Source: Streptomyces sp. RPA4-2
Lineage (GTDB): Bacteria > Actinomycetota > Actinomycetes > Streptomycetales > Streptomycetaceae
DNA length: 64,000 nucleotides
Assembly (NCBI RefSeq): GCF_012273515.2
Contig: NZ_CP050975.2
Location: forward strand, 1,302,001-1,366,000
Reading direction: 5' to 3'
The first letter of the stretch is position 1. Every line of letters begins with the position of its first letter. The position numbers and the translations under genes are program-made. The notes beneath the pieces were generated by a model. The model was given only the letters and a program-made list of their open reading frames with translations. It was not told the origin of the DNA and searched no databases. Below are positions 9,082-18,658 of the stretch, one piece after another.

Positions 9082-9909
9082 ATGGGGAACGCGGAGCTGC
9101 ACTCGATCCACGTCCATCCGGTCAAGGCGTTCCGTGGCCAGGCGCCACGGGACGCCGTGGTGGAGCCCTGGGGACTGGCCGGGGACCGGCGCTGGGCGCT
9201 GATCGACGACGGGGGAAAGGTCGTCACCCAGCGCCAGCAGCCACGCCTGGCGCAGGCCGCCGCCGAGCTGGTGCCCGGCGGCGTTCGGCTGTCCGCTCCC
9301 GGCCGTGCGTCACTCAGCGTCCCGGTGCCGGATCCGACCACCGCGGACAGGGCCACACTGGACCTCTTCGGCGACAAGGTCGAGGCGGTCCTCGCCGGCG
9401 CCGCCGCGCATGTCTGGTGCAGCGAGTACCTGGGGTCCGAGACGCGCCTCGTCCACATGGACGACCCCGCCACCCGCAGGCCCGTGGACCCGGAGCACGG
9501 ACGTCCGGGCGAGACCGTCAGCTTCGCGGACGGCTATCCGCTGCTGCTCACCACCCTCGCCTCGCTGGACGCGCTCAACTCCTTGATCGCCCAAGGTGAC
9601 CGCGCCCACGAGGGCCCGCTCCCGATGAACCGATTCCGGCCGAACGTGGTGGTGGCGGGTACCACGGCCTGGGCCGAGGACGACTGGACCCGCGTCACCA
9701 TCGGTGAGGTCGCCTTCCGGGTAGCCAAGATGTGCGGCCGCTGCGTCGTGACCACCACCGACCAGGACACCGCCGAGCGCGGCCGGGAACCCCTGCGCAC
9801 GCTCGGGCGTCATCGCCGCTTCGGGTCCCAGCTGATCTTCGGACAGAACCTGGTGCCGGAGTCCACCGGCATCGTGCGCGTCGGCGATCCGGTCACGGTC
9901 GTCTCCTGA
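9082..9909 (+). CDS. MOSC domain-containing protein
   Basis: 275 residues from ATG 9082; an upstream in-frame ATG at 9052 adds ten residues not expected from the family. The N-terminal MOSC beta-barrel (residues about 3-100; HSIHVHPVKAFRG, WGLAGDRRWALID) precedes the MOSC domain, which includes NRFRPNVVV and MCGRCVVTTTDQDT, where the conserved cysteine sits. MOSC proteins bind molybdenum cofactor or its sulfurated form and catalyse N-reductive or sulfur-transfer reactions. The partner reductase is not in this window. A soluble cytosolic protein is expected. Confidence 0.85.
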   Translation: MGNAELHSIHVHPVKAFRGQAPRDAVVEPWGLAGDRRWALIDDGGKVVTQRQQPRLAQAAAELVPGGVRLSAPGRASLSVPVPDPTTADRATLDLFGDKVEAVLAGAAAHVWCSEYLGSETRLVHMDDPATRRPVDPEHGRPGETVSFADGYPLLLTTLASLDALNSLIAQGDRAHEGPLPMNRFRPNVVVAGTTAWAEDDWTRVTIGEVAFRVAKMCGRCVVTTTDQDTAERGREPLRTLGRHRRFGSQLIFGQNLVPESTGIVRVGDPVTVVS

Positions 9910-10124
9910 CCGGCGCGATCGGTTTCCGGTCACCCTTCCGATCCTGTCGCGCCCGAGCCCCGCACGCGGGAACCCGAGCCCCGGGCACGGTCGTTGAGGC
10001 TGTGTGAGAAGTTCATGAGAGGACCGCGGGAGGGGTGATGTCACTCTCTCCTTCCCCGGTCCACGGGTGAACGGCTCCGCCGGGGGTCATCACGGACGCG
10101 GAGGGCGGAAGGGGGTGCGCGGTC

Positions 10125-10730
10125 ATGCGCACAATCGGCGGGCTCTGGCGCTGGCGGCGCAATCCGCTGCGCCGCAGGACCGATCTGGCCGAGGCCTGGC
10201 TGGCGCTGCTGGCCCTCCTGCTGATCGCCGTCGTCGCTCCCCTGACCGGCGTGGCCGCCGGAGCCGCCGCCGAGCACGCCCTCCAGCAGTCCGTCCGGGA
10301 CCAGCACAGGGCCCGGCACGAGGTGGTGGCCACCGTGGTCAGGAAGCTGACGCGCGCCCCGCTTGAGCCCGACCCCGAGGCCTCGTCGGCGCAGGACCCG
10401 CGCAGCCGCGTCCTCGCCGGCTGGAGGGCCCCGGACGGCTCCGCGCACCAAGGCAAGGTGATCACGGTGCTCAGGTCCCCGCACCGGGGCGACCATTTCC
10501 CGATCTGGACCGACCGGCACGGCCGACTGGTCGGCCGCCCCCTGGACACTGTCACCGCGACGACGCACGCGGTGCTGGCGGGGGTCGCCGCGGCCCTCAT
10601 GACCGTGGTGCTGCTGGAGGCCGCACGGCGTCTGATCGTCTGGCGCATGGTCCTTGGCCGGTACGCCCGTTGGGATCAGGCATGGGACCGGGCGGGCCCG
10701 GACTGGGGCAGGACGGGCACCGGCAGCTGA
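10125..10730 (+). CDS. Two-TM membrane protein, Rv1733c-like
   Basis: 201 residues from ATG 10125, with AAGGGGG upstream. An Arg/Trp-rich N-terminus (LWRWRRNPLRRRTD) leads into a hydrophobic helix at about 23-48. An extracytoplasmic domain with HPF-like strands follows, then a second helix at about 150-170 and a charged C-terminus. The RNPLRRxxD start and the two-helix layout match the actinobacterial Rv1733c family of unknown function. It stands alone between the MOSC gene and the beta-helix/AAA+ gene. Confidence 0.75.
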   Translation: MRTIGGLWRWRRNPLRRRTDLAEAWLALLALLLIAVVAPLTGVAAGAAAEHALQQSVRDQHRARHEVVATVVRKLTRAPLEPDPEASSAQDPRSRVLAGWRAPDGSAHQGKVITVLRSPHRGDHFPIWTDRHGRLVGRPLDTVTATTHAVLAGVAAALMTVVLLEAARRLIVWRMVLGRYARWDQAWDRAGPDWGRTGTGS

Positions 10731-10888
10731 CCGCCTTCCCGCTCCGGTCAACCCACTGTCCCCGCGCACGCTACGGTGGGACGGCCGGACTGTTCGGCAT
10801 CGTCGTGAGAAGCTGTTCTTGATCGCGACGGCGTTTCAGCACGGCCTCGCAGGACCCGCGTACGACGAGGTGGGGGCAGAACAGCGCC

Positions 10889-13318
10889 ATGGCACAGGGC
10901 ACGGTCCAGGTGACGCACACCGGCACCTCGCGGTGGCGGCGCCGCACGGGAGAGTACGCATCACTGGCCGCGGCCCTGGAAGCGGCCGCCGACGGCGACG
11001 TACTCACCGTCGCCCCCGGTACGTACCGGGAGAACCTCGTCGTCCAGCGCGCGGTGACACTGCGCGGCCCCGAGGGCTCGCCCGGCTCCGTGCGCATCGC
11101 GCCCGTGGACGGCGTGCCGTTGACCGTCCGTGCCTCCGCCGTCGTCCAGGACCTGCACGTGGAGGGCCAGGACTCGGCCGCGCCCGCGCTGCTCGTCGAG
11201 GAGGGCACCCCGGAGCTGCTGGACATGCGGATCGTCACCCGGTCCTCGGCCGGCATCGAGGTACGCGGTGGCGCACGTCCGACCGTGCGCCGCTGCACGG
11301 TCGACAATCCGGCCGGCGTCGGCATCGCCGTACTCGACGGCGGCGGCGGGGTGTTCGAGGAGTGCGAGATCGTCGCGGCCGGGCAGTCGGGCATCGCGGT
11401 ACGCGGCGGCGGCCGCCCCCGCCTGGAGCGCTGCCGGGTGCACCACACCTCCGGCGCGGGCCTGTCGGCGACCGGTGAGAACTCCTCGCTGGAGGCGGTC
11501 GGTTGCGAGGTCTACGAGGTCAAGGGCTCCGGCGTGCAGATCACCGGGCGGGCCGCCGCCCACCTCACCGACTGCGATGTGCACCGTACGACCTCGGACG
11601 GCGTCACGCTGGACACGGACGCGGTGCTCACGCTCGCCGACTGCCGCATCCACGACATCCCGGAGAACGCGGTCGATCTGCGCTCCCGCTCGGTCCTCAC
11701 CCTCACCCGCACCACCGTCCGCAAGTTCGGGCGCAACGGCCTGTCGGTGTGGGACCCGGGCACCCGTGTGGACGCCAACCAGTGCGAGATCTTCGACAGT
11801 ACGGGCGACTACCCCGCGGTCTGGGTCAGCGACGGCGCCACCGCCGTACTGGAGTCGTGCCGGGTGCACGACGTGCCGGACGCCCTGTTCGTCCTCGACC
11901 GCGGTTCACGCGTGGACGTCGTCGACAGCGACCTCTCCCAAGTACGCAACACGGCCGTCTCGGTGAGCGACGGCGCCACCGCGCAGCTCGACGACTGCCG
12001 CATCCGCGACGCCGCGACGGGCGCCTGGTTCCGTGACCACGGAAGCGGCGGAACGCTGTCCGGCTGCACCGTCGACGGCACCCAGACCGGTGTCATCGTC
12101 ACCAAGGGCGCCGACCCCACCATCGAGCGCTGCACGGTCGACTCCCCCGCGGAAGCGGGCTTCTACGTGTCGGCGGGCGGGCGCGGCAGCTTCCACCACT
12201 GCCGCGTGACGGGCAGCGGGGGCTACGGCTTCCATGTCATCGACGGCTGCCGCGCGACGCTGAAGAAGTGCCGTACGGAGCGGTGCGCGCGCGGCGGCTA
12301 CGAGTTCGCCGACGGCGGCAACACCGCGGGCGGCGGCCCGGTCGTCGAGGACTGCACGAGCGACGAAAGCGCCGGAGCGCGGTCCCCGGCCCCCGAGACG
12401 GCCGTACAGACGTCCGGTCCGTCCGCCGGTCTGCTGGGCGCGATCCCGGGCCAGCGCACCACCGAGCAGGAGTCGCCCACCGGTTCCCCCCAGCCCGAGG
12501 AGCCCGCCCGCTCCTCCAAGGCCGTCCTCGGCGAACTCGACACGCTGGTGGGCCTGGAGAGCGTCAAGCGCGAGGTGCGGGCCCTCACCGACATGATCGA
12601 GGTGGGCCGCCGGCGTCAGGAGGCGGGTCTCAAGGCGGCCTCGGCGCGGCGCCATCTGGTCTTCACGGGCTCCCCCGGCACCGGCAAGACGACGGTCGCC
12701 CGGCTGTACGGCGAGATCCTCGCCTCGCTCGGTGTCCTGGAGAAGGGACATCTGGTCGAGGTGTCCCGCGTGGACCTGGTCGGCGAGCACATCGGCTCCA
12801 CGGCGATCCGCACCCAGGAAGCCTTCGACCGCGCGCGTGGCGGTGTGCTCTTCATCGACGAGGCGTACGCGCTGTCGCCGGAGGACTCAGGACGCGACTT
12901 CGGCCGCGAGGCCATCGACACCCTCGTCAAGCTGATGGAGGACCACCGGGACGCGGTCGTCGTGATCGTCGCGGGCTACACGGCCGAGATGGAGCGCTTC
13001 CTCACGGTCAACCCCGGTGTGGCGTCCCGCTTCTCGCGGACCATCACCTTCAGCGACTACCTCCCCGAGGAACTCCTGCGGATCGTGGAGCAGCAGGCCG
13101 AGGAGCACGAGTACAGCCTCGGGCCCGGCGCGTCCGAGGCACTGCTCAAGTACTTCACGGCCATCCCCAAGGGACCCGCTTTCGGCAACGGCCGCACCGC
13201 GCGGCAGACCTTCGAGGCGATGGTCGAGCGGCACGCGGGCCGGGTCGCCCAGCTCGACGAACCGAACACGGACGATCTGACCCTGCTCTACGCGGACGAT
13301 CTTCCGGAGCTGCCCTGA
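10889..13318 (+). CDS. Right-handed beta-helix protein fused to a CbbX/SpoVK-type AAA+ ATPase
   Basis: 809 residues. Residues about 20-470 are tandem beta-helix turns of about 22-24 residues, recognisable by repeats such as DCRIHD, CRVHD, CTVD and GVxV. After a disordered linker (about 480-535), an AAA+ module begins with LDTLVGLESVKREV. It has Walker A GSPGTGKTT (Lys600), Walker B LFIDEA (Asp657, Glu658) and sensor regions like those of CbbX, SpoVK and EccA. The ATPase probably remodels a protein partner and the beta-helix probably binds a polymer or partner; neither is proven. No ESX/type VII genes are adjacent. Its 3' end overlaps the convergent gene by 31 bases. Confidence 0.85.
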   Translation: MAQGTVQVTHTGTSRWRRRTGEYASLAAALEAAADGDVLTVAPGTYRENLVVQRAVTLRGPEGSPGSVRIAPVDGVPLTVRASAVVQDLHVEGQDSAAPALLVEEGTPELLDMRIVTRSSAGIEVRGGARPTVRRCTVDNPAGVGIAVLDGGGGVFEECEIVAAGQSGIAVRGGGRPRLERCRVHHTSGAGLSATGENSSLEAVGCEVYEVKGSGVQITGRAAAHLTDCDVHRTTSDGVTLDTDAVLTLADCRIHDIPENAVDLRSRSVLTLTRTTVRKFGRNGLSVWDPGTRVDANQCEIFDSTGDYPAVWVSDGATAVLESCRVHDVPDALFVLDRGSRVDVVDSDLSQVRNTAVSVSDGATAQLDDCRIRDAATGAWFRDHGSGGTLSGCTVDGTQTGVIVTKGADPTIERCTVDSPAEAGFYVSAGGRGSFHHCRVTGSGGYGFHVIDGCRATLKKCRTERCARGGYEFADGGNTAGGGPVVEDCTSDESAGARSPAPETAVQTSGPSAGLLGAIPGQRTTEQESPTGSPQPEEPARSSKAVLGELDTLVGLESVKREVRALTDMIEVGRRRQEAGLKAASARRHLVFTGSPGTGKTTVARLYGEILASLGVLEKGHLVEVSRVDLVGEHIGSTAIRTQEAFDRARGGVLFIDEAYALSPEDSGRDFGREAIDTLVKLMEDHRDAVVVIVAGYTAEMERFLTVNPGVASRFSRTITFSDYLPEELLRIVEQQAEEHEYSLGPGASEALLKYFTAIPKGPAFGNGRTARQTFEAMVERHAGRVAQLDEPNTDDLTLLYADDLPELP

Positions 13319-15687
13319 GCGTCGCCGTCGGGACGCGGGCCCGGCACCTCGTGCCGCAACCGCGCCAGCAGGCGTTCCCGCTCCTCCGCGAAGGCCGGAT
13401 CCGACTGGTAGTCGGAGTGTCCGAGGATCGGAGCCGGCAGAGGGTGCTCCAGGGTGCGTCCGTAGACGAGCGGGTCCTCCAGGGGCGCGCGGTCGACCTG
13501 GGGACCGCAGTCCCCGGGCAGGCGTACGGGGCCGCCGATGGGGTCGGTGAGCCGGTACAGATTGCGCCAGCAGTCGACCTCGCGGTGCAGCGAGGCGAGG
13601 GCCGCCGGCCCGAAGTGGGCGGGGAACCAGCGCCCGTAGAGCCGTTCCAGCGGTGAGCCGTAGGTGAGCAGGGCGACCCGTCCGCGGACCGAGGGCTTCA
13701 GCTGCCAGGCCGCGGCGGCCGCCAGAACGCTGCCCTGGGAGTGCCCGGACAGCACGAGGCGTCCGCCGGTGGCGCGGGTCCAGGTGACCATGCGCCAGGT
13801 CAGGTCCGGCACGGCGCGCTCGGCGTAGCAGGGCGGCGCGAAGGGGTGGGCGGCGCGCGGCCAGAAGGTGCCGACGTCCCAGAGGATGCCGATGGTACGG
13901 CGGGCCGCGGGGTCCTTGTAGGCGCGCCGGCCGGAGGTGACGAGCAGTATGAAGCCGAGGCCGATCAGCCAGGATCCGAGGGACTGCGCGGTTTCGGCGG
14001 CGCCGTGTACGAAGGCGTACGACCCTCGCGCCGCCCGGGTCGGCGTGTCGCCGGTCGTCAGCGCGCCCACCAGGGCTCCGGAGGCCAGGAGCAACGTCAC
14101 GAGCGAGGTGACCCCGACGACAAGGGGTGCCTGGTCGGTGAGGGCGGCCACGGCGCGGGTGCCGGCGATGCGGCGGGTGCGGGCGCCGTCCTTGGGCTCT
14201 CCCCGGTAGTCGCGATCCACCGCGCGCATCTCGCGGGCGCGCAGACGCCAGGTCCGCAGGGCGAGTCGGCCGCAGAGCCCGAGGAGCACGAGCAGCGCCG
14301 GCGGGATCACGGAAGCCTGCCAGGTCAGCAGGACGGGCGGACCCGGCAGCGAACCCTGGGTGCCGTCCAGCCAGTCGGCGACGCGTTGGGCGACTCCGCC
14401 GGACATCACACCGCCCAGCGCGCAGGCCAGCATCGCGACGGCGGGTCCGGCCAGACCGCGCATGGCCGTGCGCGTGCCGTCGGGGGTGTCCCCTGTTCGC
14501 GCGGCACCGACGCCCCGCGGGAGGGCGCGGTACAGGACGCGGGCCACCACACCGAGCGCGATGACGAGCAGGCCCTGCGCGAGGGCGAGGCCGCCGAAGA
14601 CCACGTCGCCGGGAAGCCGGCCCGTCGACTGCCAGCCGGGCCGTGACCACCCGGCGTACAGCAGCGTGAGGACGAGCAGGACGATCGCGCCCAAGGGCAG
14701 CGCCCGCACGAGTGTCGCGTCCAGTTCCCGGTCGAGCCGGTGCTCGCTGCGGCCGCGGCGGCAGACCACCCACAGCACGACGAACGCGCCGACGGCGAGG
14801 GCCGTGTACAGCAACTGGCCCAGGAAACCGAGCAGGACGGGCCCTCCGGCCTCGCTGTCGAAGCGGGCCGCGGGGCCGCCGACCGCCGCGCCGACCGTCA
14901 GCAGACCCGCGGCGGTGTGCGCGGCACGCAGCCGGGCCACCAGGCGGCGCCCGTACCAGAAGCCGGGGCGGGCGAGCGCGGTGGGGTCGGTCTCCTCCTC
15001 GGGTTCGGCCGCGCGGGACACCGGCTGCTGGGACTCGTACGCGCTCCAGGTGCGGTGGGACAGGTACCACAGCAGGCAGGTCAGGGCCGTGGGCACCAGG
15101 CAGGCCAGGGCGAGGCGGCGGCCGGGCCGGCTCCACCAGCCGTCGTGGGACAGGTCCGGGGAGAGGAAGGCCAGCCAGGAGTGTTCCTCGGCGCACGCGC
15201 GCGTGCCCGCGCACTGCCAGGCGGCCAGGTCGAGGGCGACCTCGCACGCCGCGGCGACCAGCAGCACGGTCAGGGTGAGCCCGGTCAGCCGGACGAGCAG
15301 ACCGTACAGCCGGACCGCGCCGCGGCGGCCACGGCCGGCGGGGCGCATCCAGTGCGCGAGGTTGACGACCATGAAGGGCAGCAGCAACAGCCACAGGGCA
15401 CGGGTGCCGTTGCCGGAGGTGAGGTTGCACCACACATAGGCCTCGGGGACCGGTCTGCCGCGGTAGTCGTCGGGACGCCGCTCCGCGTCGGCGTCTTCGC
15501 GGCGACGGTGGACGGCCGCGACCTCGTCGCCGCTGATCCGCACCGTGCGCGGGTCGTCCAGCATCTCCTCGGGTGTGGTGCCGCCGACTCCGTGGACCAG
15601 GAGTTCGAGGGCGGTGTCGGCCGCTTCGGGCCGTTGTGCGGGGCCGGTGAGCTCTCCCGCCGAGGTCTGTTCCCGTGCGTGCTCCAC
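13288..15687 (-). CDS. Large polytopic membrane protein with alpha/beta-hydrolase-like C-terminal domain
   Basis: 799 residues from a GTG at 15687 with GGGGGAAG upstream. The N-terminus reads ALELLVHGVGGTTPEEML, a lipase-like His-Gly strand. At least eight hydrophobic helices follow between residues about 95 and 600. The C-terminal region contains a nucleophile-elbow motif, LSGHSQGS, then TYGSPLERLYGRWFPAHF and NLYRLTDPIGG. The hydrolase fold is thus split by membrane helices, or the N-terminal strand pairs with the C-terminal part. The catalytic Ser looks intact. Substrate unknown; a membrane-associated esterase or lipase is the simplest reading. Confidence 0.75.
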   Translation of the reverse strand: MEHAREQTSAGELTGPAQRPEAADTALELLVHGVGGTTPEEMLDDPRTVRISGDEVAAVHRRREDADAERRPDDYRGRPVPEAYVWCNLTSGNGTRALWLLLLPFMVVNLAHWMRPAGRGRRGAVRLYGLLVRLTGLTLTVLLVAAACEVALDLAAWQCAGTRACAEEHSWLAFLSPDLSHDGWWSRPGRRLALACLVPTALTCLLWYLSHRTWSAYESQQPVSRAAEPEEETDPTALARPGFWYGRRLVARLRAAHTAAGLLTVGAAVGGPAARFDSEAGGPVLLGFLGQLLYTALAVGAFVVLWVVCRRGRSEHRLDRELDATLVRALPLGAIVLLVLTLLYAGWSRPGWQSTGRLPGDVVFGGLALAQGLLVIALGVVARVLYRALPRGVGAARTGDTPDGTRTAMRGLAGPAVAMLACALGGVMSGGVAQRVADWLDGTQGSLPGPPVLLTWQASVIPPALLVLLGLCGRLALRTWRLRAREMRAVDRDYRGEPKDGARTRRIAGTRAVAALTDQAPLVVGVTSLVTLLLASGALVGALTTGDTPTRAARGSYAFVHGAAETAQSLGSWLIGLGFILLVTSGRRAYKDPAARRTIGILWDVGTFWPRAAHPFAPPCYAERAVPDLTWRMVTWTRATGGRLVLSGHSQGSVLAAAAAWQLKPSVRGRVALLTYGSPLERLYGRWFPAHFGPAALASLHREVDCWRNLYRLTDPIGGPVRLPGDCGPQVDRAPLEDPLVYGRTLEHPLPAPILGHSDYQSDPAFAEERERLLARLRHEVPGPRPDGDAQGSSGRSSA

Positions 15688-15968
15688 AGTCTCTGTTCTT
15701 CCCCCGTGCCGCGTCCGTCACCTGTGTCATGGGCAGGCACAAGGATCTCGACCGGGGACCGCGCCCGCACCGATGGTCACGGAATCTCCCCGATATGTGT
15801 GACAGCACCGCGCAGGGAGAGGAACGGAGACCTCACAGGGAGTGGCGCGACTGTCGGTGCCCCGTGCGAGGATGGGTCGTCCTGCAGGCCTCGGAGAGGG
15901 AGAATGGCCACGTGGGAGTGGGTTCGGACGGAGTGTCGGGCAGGTCGGACGAAAGGACCGGAGCGGAC

Positions 15969-16799
15969 GTGAGTGAGAATCAGAACCTCCTCGCGGAGCA
16001 GCGTCGAGCCCTGATCCTCGACGAGGTGAGGCGCCGGGGCGGCGTCAGGGTGAACGAACTGACGCGCAAGCTCGGGGTCTCCGACATGACGGTCCGCCGC
16101 GATCTCGACGCTCTCGCGCGCCAGGGCGTGGTGGAGAAGGTGCACGGCGGTGCGGTGCCGGTGGCCGAGGCGAGTACGCACGAGCCGGGTTTCGAGGCCA
16201 AGTCGGGCCTGGAGCTGACCGCCAAGGAGGACATCGCGCGGGCCGCCGCCGAGTTGGTCGCGCCGGGCACCGCGATCGCGCTCTCGGGCGGTACGACGAC
16301 GTACGCGCTGGCCCATCGGCTCCTGGACGTGCCGGATCTGACCGTGGTCACCAACTCGGTGCGGGTGGCCGACGTGTTCCATGCCGCGCAGCGCGTCTCC
16401 GGTCAGCGGCAGGGCGCGGCCACGGTCGTCCTGACCGGCGGGGTGCGTACACCGTCCGACTCGCTCGTCGGTCCGGTGGCCGACCAGGCCATCGCCGCGC
16501 TCCACTTCGACGTGCTGTTCCTGGGGGTGCACGGGATATCCGTGGAGGCGGGCCTGTCCACACCGAACCTGGCGGAGGCGGAGACCAACCGGCGGCTGGT
16601 GCAGTCCGCACGGCGTGTCGTGGTGGTCGCCGACCACACCAAGTGGGGCACGGTGGGGCTGAGTTCGTTCGCCGCGCTGGAGCAGGTCGACACGCTGGTG
16701 ACGGACGCCGGGCTGTCGGCCGAGGCACGCGCGGAGATCGCCGAACACCCGACACACCTCGTGGTGGCCGGTGAGCCGGCGGACGGTACAGACATCTGA
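15969..16799 (+). CDS. DeoR/GlpR-family transcriptional regulator
   Basis: 276 residues from a GTG at 15969, with GGAG five bases and AAAGGA eleven bases upstream. The N-terminal winged helix shows the DeoR signature: RRALILDEVRRRGGVRVNEL, SDMTVRRDLDAL, VEKVHGGAV. The C-terminal DeoRC sensor has the sugar-phosphate pocket motifs LSGGTTTYAL, VTNSVRVADV, LTGGVRTPSDSLVGP and VADHTKWG. Such proteins repress carbohydrate genes until a phosphorylated sugar binds. No sugar-utilisation operon is adjacent, so the regulon is unclear. It is divergent from the large membrane-protein gene. Confidence 0.85.
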   Translation: MSENQNLLAEQRRALILDEVRRRGGVRVNELTRKLGVSDMTVRRDLDALARQGVVEKVHGGAVPVAEASTHEPGFEAKSGLELTAKEDIARAAAELVAPGTAIALSGGTTTYALAHRLLDVPDLTVVTNSVRVADVFHAAQRVSGQRQGAATVVLTGGVRTPSDSLVGPVADQAIAALHFDVLFLGVHGISVEAGLSTPNLAEAETNRRLVQSARRVVVVADHTKWGTVGLSSFAALEQVDTLVTDAGLSAEARAEIAEHPTHLVVAGEPADGTDI

Positions 16800-16910
16800 C
16801 GGGCCGCCAGCTAAGGTGGCGCTGCTCGTGCGGCGGTCGGCGGTACGGGTGCGCTCCGGTCCCTGGCCGCCCGCGCCCGGGACTCCGTTCCCATCAGGGG
16901 GGTTTCGTCC

Positions 16911-17390
16911 ATGGCACGCCGTCTGCGCCCGGTGGGTCCCGAATTCGCCGGGACCGCTCCCCTGCGTCTGGTCTTCGCCCGCGAGATGACCGCTCCCCCC
17001 GGGGCCGTCTTCCGGGCTCTGGCCGAGGACGTGTCCGGCTGGAGCGAGTGGTTCTCGGCCGTGACGCTCGCCCGGCCGAGCGGGGACGGCACCGGGCGTG
17101 AGGTCCGGCTCCGTGGCGGCACCCGCTTCCAGGAGACCGTGCTCGTGTCCAGGGCCCCCGAGGTGTACGCGTACCGGGTGGACGTCACGAACGCGCCCGG
17201 CGCCCGTGCCCTGGTCGAGGAGTGGCGGCTGACGCCGGCCGGGAGGGGCACGCGGGTCCAGTGGACCTTCGCCGCCGACGGGACGGCTCCCTTCCGGGTG
17301 GCTCTGAAGGTGGGCCGGGCGGGCCTCGGCCGGGCCTTCCGGGACGCGGTCACGGCGCTGGACCGGCGGCTGGCGCCGGCACCCCCGTAA
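16911..17390 (+). CDS. SRPBCC (START-like) family protein
   Basis: 159 residues from ATG 16911 with a GGGGGG stretch upstream. The order of elements matches polyketide-cyclase/dehydrase-like SRPBCC domains: REMTAPPGAVFRALAEDVSGWSEWF, then the antiparallel sheet GREVRLRGGTRFQETV and VEEWRLTPAGRGTRVQWTF, then a long C-terminal helix. These small domains bind hydrophobic ligands. The ligand cannot be deduced here. The heptamer repeat array begins 20 bases past its stop. Confidence 0.8.
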   Translation: MARRLRPVGPEFAGTAPLRLVFAREMTAPPGAVFRALAEDVSGWSEWFSAVTLARPSGDGTGREVRLRGGTRFQETVLVSRAPEVYAYRVDVTNAPGARALVEEWRLTPAGRGTRVQWTFAADGTAPFRVALKVGRAGLGRAFRDAVTALDRRLAPAPP

Positions 17391-17410
17391 ATCCGGCGTG
17401 TACGTCGCCT

Positions 17411-17499
17411 GTTGCGCGTTGCCCGTTGCGCGTTGCCCGTTGCCCGTTGCCCGTTGCCCGTTGCCCGTTGCCCGTTGCCCGTTGCCCGTTGCCCGTTGC
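17411..17499. repeat. Tandem 7-bp repeat, about 13 units
   Basis: The unit is GTTGCCC; units 1 and 3 read GTTGCGC and the last is cut to GTTGC plus GA. The array lies between the convergent SRPBCC and cysteine-synthase-like genes, so slippage there changes no protein. It has no spacers and is not a CRISPR. Confidence 0.95.
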
Positions 17500-17533
17500 G
17501 ACGGTACGCCCGGCCCGCGTACGCGACGCGGGT

Positions 17534-18658
17534 TCAGTCGGGCCAGACGCCCGTCTTCAGGAGTGACGCGATGGCGGCCGTGTAGGGCGTGATGTCCAGG
17601 CCCTGGTCGGCCAGCCACGTGTCCGAGTAGTACTTGTCCAGATACCGGTCCCCCGGGTCGCACAGCAGGGTCACGACGCTGCCGTTGCGTCCCTCGGTCA
17701 CCATCTCGGCGACGATCTTCAGCGCACTCCACAGGCCGGTGCCGGTCGAACCGCCCGCCTTGCGTCCGATGGCCTGTTCCAATGCCCGTACGGCCGCCAC
17801 GGTCGCGGCGTCGGGTACCTTCATCATCCGGTCGATGGCGCCGGGTACGAAACTCGGTTCCATCCGGGGTCTGCCGATGCCCTCGATCCGCGAGCCGCAG
17901 TCGCAGGTGACGTCCGGATCGCCGGTGGTCCAGCCCTCGAAGAAGCACGAGTTCTCCGGGTCGGCGACGCAGATGCGGGTGTCGTACTGCATGTAGTGGA
18001 CGTAGCGCGCGAGGGTCGCCGAGGTGCCGCCGGTGCCGGCCGTGGCGACGATCCACGCGGGCTCCGGGAAACGTTCCAACTCCAGCTGCCGGAAGATGGA
18101 TTCGGCGATGTTGTTGTTCCCGCGCCAGTCCGTGGCACGTTCCGCGTAGGTGAACTGGTCCATGTAGTGGCCGCCGGTCTCGATCGCGAGGGCGGCGGAC
18201 TCCTCGTACATCCTGCGGGAGTCGTCCACGAAGTGGCACTGGCCGCCGTGGAACTCGATCAGGCGGCACTTCTCGGCGCTCGTCGTGCGCGGCATCACCG
18301 CGATGAAGGGCACTCCGACGAGCTTCGCGAAGTACGCCTCGGAGACGGCCGTCGAGCCGCTGGACGCCTCGATCACGGGACGGCCCGGACGGATCCAGCC
18401 GTTGCACAGGCCGTAGAGGAAGAGCGAACGGGCGAGCCGGTGCTTGAGGCTCCCGGTGGGGTGGGTCGACTCGTCCTTCAGATACAGGTCGATGCCCCAC
18501 GCCTCGGGCAGCGGGAAGCGCAGCAGGTGCGTGTCGGCCGAGCGGTTCGCGTCGGCGTGCACCTTGCGGACGGCCTCTTTGAGCCAGGTCCGGTACCGCG
18601 CGTCGCTGTGGTCGACGTCGAGGGTTTCGCCGGTCCGGATCTGCTGAGGGCTGCTCAC
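17534..18658 (-). CDS. PLP-dependent cysteine-synthase/cystathionine-beta-synthase-like enzyme
   Basis: 374 residues from a GTG at 18658, with AAGGAG seven bases upstream. It is a fold-type II PLP enzyme: Lys72 in [10 protein letters not shown] is the predicted Schiff-base lysine, [11 protein letters not shown] is the substrate loop and [15 protein letters not shown] the phosphate-binding loop. The C-terminal [11 protein letters not shown] and [15 protein letters not shown] segments are typical of a streptomycete branch annotated as cysteine synthase-like. The Cys-rich insertion may bind metal or be structural. Reaction specificity (O-acetylserine sulfhydrylase or cystathionine beta-synthase) cannot be decided. 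Confidence 0.85.
   Translation of the reverse strand: MSSPQQIRTGETLDVDHSDARYRTWLKEAVRKVHADANRSADTHLLRFPLPEAWGIDLYLKDESTHPTGSLKHRLARSLFLYGLCNGWIRPGRPVIEASSGSTAVSEAYFAKLVGVPFIAVMPRTTSAEKCRLIEFHGGQCHFVDDSRRMYEESAALAIETGGHYMDQFTYAERATDWRGNNNIAESIFRQLELERFPEPAWIVATAGTGGTSATLARYVHYMQYDTRICVADPENSCFFEGWTTGDPDVTCDCGSRIEGIGRPRMEPSFVPGAIDRMMKVPDAATVAAVRALEQAIGRKAGGSTGTGLWSALKIVAEMVTEGRNGSVVTLLCDPGDRYLDKYYSDTWLADQGLDITPYTAAIASLLKTGVWPD

Noticed and set aside
17411..17499. CRISPR-like repeats
   Set aside because: Units are 7 bp, contiguous, without spacers and without cas genes nearby.
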